From a virus, in IMG/VR virus record IMGVR_UViG_3300047994_000617, positions 62,001 through 126,000 of that record: a stretch of DNA of 64,000 nucleotides; one strand, 5' to 3'. Shown in pieces: positions 30,289 through 41,000 of the stretch. The position numbers and the translations under genes are program-made. How positions within the stretch are numbered: position 1 is the first letter of the stretch; each line of letters starts with the position of its first letter. The notes under the pieces were generated by a model that was given only the letters and a program-made list of their open reading frames with translations, made no database searches and was not told where the DNA came from.

Positions 30289-32009
30289 GAAACGACAAGA
30301 GGGTGCAGCAAAACGTCGTCGTCTACATCGGCAACCCGCCCCCTGGGGGCCAGACGGTGATCAAGCACGGCACCAACGGCACGCACAGCGTCCAGTCCCA
30401 CCCCACGGCGGACGCCGCCCTCACGGGTGCCGGCCGCGCGGGCAACGCGGCCGTGCGGCGCTGGAAGATCGCCCACGGGGGCGTCCCCTTCGAGGTCGTC
30501 GACTACGGCAACGGCAAGGTGGAGCTGCTGCGGGACAACTCGATGGTCGCGACCTGTCGCCCCACGGCGGAGGGCTTCGCCCTCACCAGCTCGCCGGGGA
30601 TCTCGGCGGGGGAGTTCGCGCACCTCGAGCGCCTGGTCGTCCGCGGGGAGCACGACGTCTTCGGTGGTCACCGCGTCCCCGGCACCACCAAGAGCGCGGA
30701 GCCGAAGAGCAGCGGCAAGCCGGCGAAGAAGACCACCGCGAAGAAGACCACCGCGAAGAAGACCGCCGCGAAGAAGACGGCCCGCAAGGCGAACAAGGCT
30801 GCGAAGACGTCCAAGGCCAGTCAGAAGGCCGAGAAGGGCGTCAGGTACTTCGTCAAGGTCACCGCCGGTGGCCAGCTCCTCGACGTCTTCGGGCCGTTCT
30901 CTGCCAAGCAGGCGGAGAAGAAGGCCGCCGAGCTTGGCGCGGTGGGCGCAGAGGTCGTCTCCGCGAAGGGCGCCGACGTGGAGACCCTGACGCAGGCCGC
31001 GCAGGCCACCAAGGCGAGGGCGAAGAAGCCGAGGAAGGCGGCCGCCAAGAAGACGGCCGCGAAGAAGACGGCCAAGAAGAACCCCGAGGGGACGGCGACC
31101 TTCAAGGCCGGCGCCCACCACGTCCGCGTTCACTACCCCGAGGGCGTCAGCCAGAAGCGCGTCCAGGGGGTCCTGAACCGTCACCCGCCCGAGAAGACGA
31201 AGCTCGCGACGATCACGAAGGCCCTGAAGCGGATCGGGGCGTCGTTCGTGCCGTGGGAGGGCGCCGAGGCGAAGACCATGACGGCCGCGAGCGGGCTCTA
31301 CCAGCAGAAGGGGGGCAAGCCCGCCTCGAAGAAGCCCGCCTCGAAGAAGCCCGCCTCGAAGAAGCCCGCCTCGAAGAAGCCCGCCTCGAAGAAGCCGGCC
31401 TCGAAGAAGCCCGCCTCGAAGAAGCCGGCCTCGAAGAAGCCGGCCTCGAAGAAGCCGGCCTCGAAGAAGCCCGCCTCGAAGAAGCCCGCCTCGAAGAAGC
31501 CCGCCTCGAAGAAGCCCGCCTCGAAGAAGCCGCCCTCGGAGGCCCAGCTCGCCGCGCTCGCCGAGGGGCGCGCGAAGCGCACCGGGAGCACGGTCAAGCC
31601 GGCCCCCAGGCCGCCCACGGCCAAGAGGCCGGCGAAGGCTCCGAGGGCGAAGAAGCCCCCGAAGATCCCGGTGCCGAGCAAGCCGCACGTCCCGCCCAGC
31701 GCGCCCGCGAGCGGCCCCCGGGCCTCGCAGCACAGCCCGGACATCGGGCCGCGCACCACGCGATCCCCGGGAAGCCTCTCCGACGAGCGGTTCCTGCACG
31801 AGCTCCGGACCACGCTGCAGAACGACGGCCTCGGCGAGCACTACGAACCGGCCAAGCACGTGTGGCTCGCCGGCGGCAAGGCCCTGGTCCTCGCGTTCAT
31901 GGCCGAGCGCGGCATCACGGACCCGGTGGCGGGCTTCTCGCAGTGGATCGCTGAGAACCCCGCCGAGCGAGACGCCCTCCTCCAGAAGCCCATCCACGCC
32001 GCGGCCTGA
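30285..32009 (+). CDS. Histone-H1-like Lys-rich DNA-binding protein
   Basis: 574 aa. Residues 1 to about 130 form a compact domain (VVVYIGNPPPGGQTV, FEVVDYGNGKVELL). A first Lys/Ala-rich stretch (KKTTAKKTAAKKTARKA) follows at about 140-180, then a small beta-alpha domain (GVRYFVKVTAGGQLLDVFGP). Another Lys-rich linker leads to a domain at about 270-340, and then fourteen KPASK-type pentapeptides. The C-terminal 90 residues are again folded (LSDERFLHELRTTLQNDGL). Lys/Ala/Pro repeats are the hallmark of histone H1-like proteins, so it probably compacts DNA, either of the element or in the virion. Confidence 0.75.
   Translation: MRNDKRVQQNVVVYIGNPPPGGQTVIKHGTNGTHSVQSHPTADAALTGAGRAGNAAVRRWKIAHGGVPFEVVDYGNGKVELLRDNSMVATCRPTAEGFALTSSPGISAGEFAHLERLVVRGEHDVFGGHRVPGTTKSAEPKSSGKPAKKTTAKKTTAKKTAAKKTARKANKAAKTSKASQKAEKGVRYFVKVTAGGQLLDVFGPFSAKQAEKKAAELGAVGAEVVSAKGADVETLTQAAQATKARAKKPRKAAAKKTAAKKTAKKNPEGTATFKAGAHHVRVHYPEGVSQKRVQGVLNRHPPEKTKLATITKALKRIGASFVPWEGAEAKTMTAASGLYQQKGGKPASKKPASKKPASKKPASKKPASKKPASKKPASKKPASKKPASKKPASKKPASKKPASKKPASKKPASKKPPSEAQLAALAEGRAKRTGSTVKPAPRPPTAKRPAKAPRAKKPPKIPVPSKPHVPPSAPASGPRASQHSPDIGPRTTRSPGSLSDERFLHELRTTLQNDGLGEHYEPAKHVWLAGGKALVLAFMAERGITDPVAGFSQWIAENPAERDALLQKPIHAAA
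31319..31530 (+). repeat. 15-bp tandem repeat (PASKK)
   Basis: Fourteen consecutive 15-bp units (cc[cg]gcctcgaagaag) encode Pro-Ala-Ser-Lys-Lys in the histone-like protein. Units differ only at one wobble base, so the array is recent and probably length-variable between strains. Confidence 0.95.
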
Positions 32010-32015
32010 TCGACC

Positions 32016-35000
32016 ATGGGCGGCGAGAGCGGCAACGGGCAACCGCGGGGCGCTGGTGGCGCACCTGCACCGGCAGCGCCGACCCGCACCGGCGGGTTCG
32101 CGTCGTTGGGGCTCGCCCCGCGTCCGCCCGTGCCAGCCCCCGCTCCAGCCCCGTCGCCCGCGCCGCCCCCGCCGACCCGCACCAGCGGGTTCGCGTCGCT
32201 CGCCGGCCGCGCGCCGCCGGCTGCTCCGGGCGTTCGGGTGGCTTCTCCGGCGCCGGCGACTCCGCAGGCCCGCACCAGCGGGTTCGCGTCGCTCGCCGGC
32301 CGCGCGCCCGCTCCCCGCCCCCCGCCGCCGGCGCATCCCCCTGCTCATCCCCTGGTCCCGCCGATCACCGGGACCCCGATCGTCCGCTACGTCGGCGCCC
32401 TGCATCCCCACCTGACGGGCCTCGAAGGCCGCGTCATCACGTCGGCGAGCGGGAAAGCGACCGTGCAGTGGCGGCGCCCCGGCGGTGGCGTTCGCCTGGG
32501 GGATCGCCAAGACCCGGCGAGCTACGCGTTCGCCGAGCTCGTCGTGCTGCCGGAAGGTTACTCCGAGGGCTTCAAGAACGCCGCGGAGCGCGAGCGGGCC
32601 ACCGCGCCGGCGCCATCGGTGCGCCCCCCGTCGGCCCGTCCGGCCTCGTCGCGTGGCCCGTCGTCGCGCGAGGCGCGCGATCCGTTCGCGGAAGAGAACC
32701 CCCGCGAAGCGATCGTCCGGTACATGGGGGCCGAGCCTTACCTCCGCCAGCTCGAGGGGCGCGTGGCCCAGCGCATCGGGCACGAGATCCTCGTGCTCTG
32801 GCGGCAACGCGGCGGAGCCAGGTACGCGCTGCGCGCTGGGGAGCCGCGCTACGTGCCGTTCAAGGCGCTGCGCGTCCTCCACGGCTACAGCCCTGACTTC
32901 CGGCGCCCCGGCGAGACTTGGCCGGACAGCCAGAGCGCTCGCGGCGACATCCCTTACCTGACCGCCCTGTTCGCGGCGCTCGGGGACGAGCGCCTGGCCG
33001 AGGACGCCTACACCGCCTTCCTGGGGGCGCGCCAGTGGGGGTGGCTCGACAACAAGATCAAGATCCGCCGGGTCAAGCTCGCGCTGGACAACTCCATCGG
33101 CGAGGGAGAGCGAAGCGACAGGGCGCTTCAGGCTCTGGCCGGCGTCGACGCGGAGGGGATGAAGTGGAAGGTCGGCGCCCGGGTCACCCTCGGCGCCCGT
33201 GGCGCCTACAGGGGGCGCAGCGGGACCGTCATCGCCATCTCGCCCTTCCCCCGCTACGACAGCCGCGAGGTCGAGATCGATCCGGAGCCGGGGGACCCGG
33301 GGAAGATCGTCGAGGAGGTGCGCGTCGAGGACCTCGTGAACGGGCCCCTGGCGCCCGCGACGGGTCGCGCACAGTCCGCCGTGGGGGGCGTCGCCGCCGT
33401 CGCGCCGCCGGCCGCGGCGCCCGAGCCACCGGTCGTCCCGCCGCCCTCCCTCCATGAGGAGCCGGCCCCCGTGGCCGCGGCGCCGACGCCCGTCGTGGGT
33501 TCGATCCAGGCGCTCCGGGCGCTCCCCGTCGGCACGAGGCTCCGCCAGGTCAAGAACGTGCTGGGGACCGTCGAGCGCGGTGGCGGACGTCGGATCGAGG
33601 CGCAGAAGCCCAAGGGGATCGTCCTCAGGGTCGACGCACCGGGCACGAAGCACCACGGGGCGACGTCGGACATCACGTTCAGCAACCTGGGCAGCGTGGA
33701 GCCGCGCCCCCACGGCTTCGCGCTCTTGGACCGGAGCAAGCGGTTCCTCGCCGAGTACGTCGTGGAGGAGATCCCCCACGGGGCAGCCTCCCCCGCGCCG
33801 GCGGACGACCTGCGCGCCCGGATCGTGGCCTTCCTCCAAGGCAACCCCGAGTCCCAGATGGCCGTGATCGCCCGCGCCGTGGGAGGCCCGGACAAGCCTG
33901 GCCAGGACGCCGTGTTCGCCGAGCTCCGTGCGATGCGGGGCGAGGACGTCATCTGCCACGAGCCCAAGGACGGCCGCGGAAAGGTGTGCAGCCTGAAGGC
34001 AGCGCCCGCGGCAACCGCCCCGGCCGCGCCTCCCACACCCACGATGCCCGGCCAACCGCGCGCACACCACGTCGCGATCTACGGCGGCAAGGAAGTCGTC
34101 GTCGACTACGTGCCGGACCCCAGGCGCGAGTTCAGCGTCGCCGCGATGCGCGTCAACGACAATTTGCCCACGGGGAAAACCGGGCTCGTCGTCACGCCGA
34201 AGGGACAATACTTCCTCATCACGGAGGGTAAGCGGACCTCCCAGCTCATCGCGCCGGGAGATGTCCCCACCGCGCTCGCGAAGCACCTTCCGGGGACGAC
34301 CATGCTGCCGGCGAAAGCTGCCGAGGCGCGCGCCGACCAGGAGACGCCCGGCGCGGCGGCCGTCTCGACGCCCCAGAGGGCCGCCGAGGTGCTGCGGGCG
34401 AACCTCGCGCCGAGGTTCGCCGGGCACTACCTCGACATCACGGCCGAGCGAGGCGTCGGCATCACCGTCGCCAAGACGGCCCCGCACGAGAGGCTGGGGA
34501 TCCCCTCGTCGAGCCTGCCCTACTCGATGAGCATCGCGCCCTCGCAGTACGCCACCAACGTCCAGTGGCGCGACCTGACCGTCAAGTTCACGGGGGGCGA
34601 CGACCAAAAGGAAGCCCTAGAGGCCGCCGGCCTGACGGTGATCCGCCGGTCGAGCGACATGACGCCGGAGGCGGCCGTCGCCAAGGTGCTCGCCTGGCCC
34701 GGGTGGGAGACCCTGGTGGGGATCTACAGCGCTGGCAACCAGGCTCCCGAGCCCGCGCACACGGCACCGGCCGCACCGTTCAACCCCCTCGTCGTCGTCC
34801 ACGTCGGCGACACCCCCAAGCACCCGAAGTGGGCCGCGATCCGCGAAGCGCTCCGCGATCCGGGACCCGAGAATCGGGCGCTCGCCGCGACGCTGATCGA
34901 GGAGGTCAACAAGGATCGCCAGGCCGCGATCCGCCGGCAGATGGCCCGCGCCGCCATGGAGCACAACCGGGCCCGGCTCGAAGTCGCGGGACTCACCGTC

Positions 35001-38000
35001 GGCGAGCCGCTCGCCAGGGTGATGGCGAAGTGGATCGGCGAAGGCGTGCCGACGCCGCAGGACCTCGACGCGTGGATCGCCGAGGCGGGTCCGTGGACGC
35101 CCGAGCCGCCCCTCCCGAAGCCCGCGGCGCCCGCCTGGGATCCGGCGCGCAAGGAAAAGAACCTCCGCCCGGGGATGCGCCTCGTCCTTGAGCGCGGGGT
35201 CCACGAAAACAAGCGGACCTTTCTGTCGATGGAGCCGCACGTCCCGCGCGCAGCCGCGCCGCAGAAGAAGCGGAAGAAGGGCGACGCGCCCCCTCCTCCC
35301 TCGCAGCACGCGGCCCGCTGGAACTTCGTGTTCCGGATCGACGACATCGGCCCGAAGTACGGAGCGCTGGAGCGGATCGACGACGTGACCGTCGTCTGGG
35401 GCCCCAGGGGGTTCAAGCTGGTGAACGCCGCCGAGGTCTACGTCTTCGGGGTCGACGCGACCGAAGCCGCGCCCCCGTCGGTCGGCACCTTGCGCGCCAC
35501 GCTGACCGAAGAGCACCGGAAGGCCCGTGTCGCCTCTGAGGTCTACCACAAGGACCAAGCCGGCGACTGGCTCCACCATGTGCGGAGCATCCTCCGCACG
35601 GCGGAGGCAGGCCGCGCGGAAGACAAGGCACTCCGCGACGTCGAGGACGCGCTGGCGCTGCAGCAGGCCCCCTCGCCCAGGACGCTCGATCCGCTGCGCC
35701 TCGGGCGCCTGATCGAGGCCATGGAGGACGCCCAAGACTACGAGGGGCTCCGCGAGACCCTGATCGAAGCCCGCGAGCTGGGGGCCCACGGCGCCCCCTC
35801 CGGCCAAGCCGCCCTCTTCGTCGAGGCGAGCGCCATCGGCGACGAGCTCGGGCGGCTCAACAGGATCAAGTTCGATCCGCTGCGCGAGAAGGTCCGCAAG
35901 GCGGTGGCCCTGGCCCGCGCGCACGTCGACCGGAAGGGCCCGGCCTACGCGCAGGCACGGGATGCCCTGAAGGCCGCCATCGCCGCCTACCGGGCACGCC
36001 GCCCGGCCCAGGCGCCCGCGCTTCCCCCGGCCGAGCAGCACGCGGCCGCGCTGGTCGAGCACCAGGCCGAGGCGCTCTCCCGGAAGTTCGAGGAGAAGCC
36101 CCCCTGCGCAACCGAGGAGGGCGTGCTCGCTGCCACCGCCGGGGAGTACCGGACCGTCGAGGAGGTCTCGGGGCTGCTCGGGGGGTGCGATCCCGATCTC
36201 GTCCAGAAGGTACTCACCAAGCTCGCCGACGAGTTCAAGCTGCGGAAGACCTTCACCAAGGACAAGCCCACGCGCTGGGGGCACGACGTGCCGCCCCACC
36301 GCGAGGACTGGGCCGTCTACCGCCGCGGGGCCGACATCTACGGCGACACCTCCTTCCTGACGGCCTCGGGACAGCTCCCTGGCTTCTCCGTGAAGCACCT
36401 CGGCATGGGGGAGTTCGTGCTCAACACCCCCAGGGGCGAGGTCGAGTTCGACCGGATGCGCGGGGTCGACTTCCCGGGGCAGACGGGGCGCTCCCACCTG
36501 CTCTACGCCACCCAGAACCCCGAGGCGCTCGCGCTCCTGCTGAAGGAGATGCGCGTCGACGAGCGGCTGGCAGAGGAGGCAGCCCAGCAGCCTGCCGCGA
36601 CGGCAGCCCAGCAGCCTGCTACGCTTACAGCCCAGCAGCCTGCTACGCCGGCAGCTCAGCAGCCTGCTGCCGGCGCGCCGGCCTCCGAACAAGCGGGGAG
36701 GCCGGGCTCTGCGCGGGAGGCCGCGGCTGCGCCGCACCGGCTCACCATGGCCGAGAAGGCCGCGGATCTCTGGGCAGCGTTCACGCCCAGCGAGCGCGCC
36801 GCGGTGGCGGCGGGGGGGATCTTCCCCGCCAAGCCGATGGAGCAGGCGGCGCGGGAGGGCTACGCCGGCCGGGAGCTGACCGTGGCCCTCATGGACCACG
36901 CCAAGCAGCAGAAGAGCGCCGAGCGGCAGGCACCCCACGGCAAGCCCGAGGGGAGGCCCGATCGGGTCCGCGCCGCGCTTCAGGAGACCTCCCAGCGCGT
37001 GGAGGCGGCCCGGAAGCCGACCACCGAGGCCGTGTCCTCCGCCGCCGGCGAGGCACGCGCCATCCAAGCCGCCGAGGACGCCGGCACCGTCTCGCCCGCC
37101 GCCATGGCCGGCGTGAAGCTCTCGTCCCCGCCCAACCCGGACGACGAGGCCGTCTCCGACATCTACGCGCCGGTCGAGCACCGGACGGCCGCTGCCCGCC
37201 GCGACGCGAACATCAAGGCCATGTGGCTCGCCTCGGACCTCGAGGCGCGCCCCCGGCCGCTCACCAACGACGACCGCCTGGTGCTCGCCGCCTACTCGGA
37301 CTGGGGCGGCCTCGGGATCGAGAAGGCGGCGAGGAAGTTCCCGCCGGGCTTCCCGGTGCCGGAGAAGCGCCAGCTCATCCACGCCTACTTCACGCCGCCC
37401 TTCGTGTGCTCGGAGATCGCGCGCGTCACGCGGCCGTTGATCGCCGGCCTCGACGGGAAAGAGGAGGGGCGCATCCACGCCCTGGAGCCGTCCCTTGGCA
37501 TCGGTCGCTTCCCCCTCGCCTTCTCGGGCCCGGGCTTCGAGGCCCTGTCCTGGCATGGGGTCGAATACTCCAAGCTCAGCTTCAAGATGGTCCGCGCCCT
37601 GCGGCCGGACATGGACCTCTACCAGGGTCCCTTCGAGAGCTGGGTCACCGAGAAGGGGCCCGAGTTCCAGGGGCGGCTGCGCCTTGTGGTGAGCAACCCG
37701 CCCTACGGCGAGCGCGGCCCTGCCTACACCAAGGATCCGGATCGGAGCTACCGCGAGATTCGCGCGGACAACTACTTCCTCCGCCGTGGGCTCGATCTCC
37801 TCGGCGCCGGCGGGCTCGGGATCTACATCATCCCATCGGGCTTCCTCACCGGCAAGACCGCCGACGCCCGCAAGATCCGCGAGCAGGTGCTGCGCCGCCA
37901 CCATCTGTCGGCGGCCTTCCGGCTCCCCAACGAGGTGTTCAGCCTCGCCAATGTCGTCACCGACATCCTCTTCTTCCGCGCCCGCGGCGGCATCCTGGAG

Positions 38001-41000
38001 AAGGTCGACGAGGCGGACCAGTTCATCCTCGACGGCAAATACTACGAGGCGTTCACGGACCACATCCTCGGTACGGTGGTCCCGAACCCGCCCCCCGAAC
38101 CTGGGCAAGAGGGCAAGCGGCAGTGGCACACGAGCGCCGAGGGCTACACGGTCGTCGGCGAGTTCAAGGGGCTGCCTCCCGAACTCGAGGAGCGGCCGAT
38201 GTGCGCCGCATGCGTGCACATGACGCCGGCGCCGGCGGCGGCCAAGCCGCGCAAGGCCGACAAGCCCCTCGGGCCCCCGCCGACGGCGGCGGAGGCGATG
38301 GTCGAGAACGATGAGCGCATGGCGGCCGCCGTCGGCCTCGGGCGCCGCGTCGAGAAGTTCCTGGCAACCGTTGCCAACCCCGACGTCGAGCCCGTGGGCT
38401 GGGAGGAGCTCCACGACGACCTGACCCAGTGGGGCGCCAAGCATGGTCCGCCTGCGGCCGACAAGCCCGTCCTGGCGCTGGCCAAGGCCGAGCGCGGGCC
38501 GCTCGGCCAGGGGGCCCCTGGGGGCGCAGGCTGGCTCCTCAAGGCGTTCCTCGGCAAGTCGGCGACCCTGATCGAGCCCCTGGCTGAGAAGCCCTCGTGG
38601 ATGCCCCGGTACACCGGCAACCCCCACGACCCGCTTCAGGTGGGGGAGTACCTCTTCCGGAACAAGAAGGCGCTCACCATCGGCGAGCTGCCCGGCAAGG
38701 ACGCCGCTCCGCTCTTCGCCGCCGGGTGGTGCGAGGACTCGACGGCGCCGGCGTGGGTCGAGCGCCTGGACTTCCGCGGGAACCTCTACCCGCCGGACGA
38801 TTACATGTTCGGGGAGCTGTGGCCGCGGCTCGACCGGGCGAGGGCCCGCGCCGCTCTCGGCGACACTCAGGCCGCCGCCCAGGCGACGCGGCTCCTGGAG
38901 GCGATCCAGCCGGCAACCTTCGACGAGATCGAGGTGAGCCCCCAGGACGGCTTCGTGCCGCTCGACGTGCTCGGGGAGTGGCTGGACACGATCAACCACG
39001 GACACGACGCGCTCACCCTCGTCCGCGCGGACGGCATCGTCCACATGGCCGGCGTCCCTTACGACGAGCACCTCCCGGGCATCTCGGGGCTCTCGGACGT
39101 TGCGCTGATGTGCCTCGGCTGGATCAACCACGACTACGTGGTCTTCAAGCCGTCTGCCAAGGACGATGACGCTCAGCAGATCGACGCGGATCGACTCATG
39201 TACGCGCGCGAATGGACCGAGAAGTTCCGGGCCTGGCTTGACGCGCGCCCGAAGCCCCAGCGCGCCGTCGAGAATGCCTACCAGCGGGCCCGGCAGGGCT
39301 ACCGGCAACACGCCTACGGAAGCGCGCCCCTCCGGCTCGCCCGCTGGAACCCGGCCGTCGTTCTGAACCCCCACCAGATCGCCGGGGCTCGCCGGGTCAA
39401 CGCAAACAGGGCCGGCGGTCTTGGCTTCCAGGTCGGCGTCGGCAAGACCTACACGATCCTGGCCGCCCTGGCGCTCGCACGACAGGAAGGGCGGGCGCGC
39501 CGGCCCGTCATCTGCGCGCCCCAGAAGATCGCCTTCCAGTGGATGGCGAACATCAAGAAGGCGCTCCCCGACTTCCGCGTCGTCGTCATCGGCATCAACA
39601 AGACGAAGAAAAAGACCGGGGAGGACTCCAGCGACACGGACTCCCCGGAGGAGCGCAGCCGCAAGTGGGCCCGCTTCATGGGCGGGGAGTTCGACGTCGC
39701 CGTCGTCACCTACGATTCGTTGCCTCGCACACTGATGGACGAGGAGTCCACCCTCAAGTTCGTGGAGGGCGTGACCGCCATCGAGCGCGAGGTCGCGCTC
39801 CGCGCGCGGAACGCCAAGAAATCGGTAAAGGGCGAGCTGAAGAGGTACGCGGAGGAGAAGGGCGTCATCGATCGGAGGATCAAAAAGCTCGAGGCCACGA
39901 TTGAGAACCTCACGGACGCCACATGGCCATCGGCGAGGCCGAAGCTCGCGAAGGCTCGCCAGGACCTCGCGGTGGCCCAGGCGAAGCTGGAGGTCCTCGA
40001 CAAGAAACACCTCGGGTCGCTGACCGAGCGCCAGGACGCGATCCTGGAAGAGACCGTCGGCAGGTTCATCGCGGAGATGACCGAGCTCCCGGGCACATGG
40101 AAGCCGGACCCCGACATCATCTGGAACAAGATCGGCGTCGATTGGATCGCCTTCGACGAGGCGCACAACGGCAAGAACCTGCACATGCCGGCCGACCGCG
40201 AGGGCGGCAGCGTGCCCAAGTACATGGGCAACGCGGGCGACGGATCGAAGCGCGCATGGCACTGGTTCTTCCGGTGCTGCGACGTCCAGTCCCGCGGCGG
40301 CGAGGTCGTGCTGGCGACCGCGACGCCGGCCTCCAACAGCCCATTGGAGTTCTACAACCTCGTCAAGCTGATGGACAAGGACGCCTGGACCCGGATCGGG
40401 ATCTACGATCCAGAGGCGTTCATCGACAGGTTCTGCATCCTCCAGATCGAGGAGGTCATGAACGCCGAGATGGAGGTCGAGCAGCGCTTGGCCTGTGTCG
40501 GCTTCAAGAACGCGGACGAGCTCCGCTCGGTCATCTACCGGCTCTGGGAGTTCAAGACGGCCAAGCAGGCAGGTCTCAAGCTCCCCGCGGTGACGCAGGA
40601 GCGCGTCTTCGTCGACATGGATGCCGCCCAGGAGCAGAAGTACGTCGATTACGTCAAGGCCATCGAGGACGAGCTCTCCAAACCCAAGATCCCGGGCCAG
40701 AAGAGCGGCAAGATCCTCGGCCTGCTCGCCCGCATGGCGATGGTGTCCATGCACAGCCAGCTCGACGAGGGCTTCAAGTGGAAGACCGCGGGCGCCGTCG
40801 ACAACCCGCACTCGCCGAAGTTCGACGCGCTCGCCAACAACATCCTCAAGATGCCCCACTGCGGGCACATCGTCTTCGCCGACTACATCGCGGCCCACGC
40901 ATGGATCCGCGACGTGCTCGTCGAGGCCGGCATCCCCGCCGATCGCATCGGCATCCTGAACGCCGTGGTTGCGCCGAAGGCGGCCGACCGCCTGCGCATC

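Noticed and set aside
11249-31530. CRISPR array
   Set aside because: The tandem arrays at 11249, 21170 and 31319 have no spacers, are in coding frame, and no cas gene is present.
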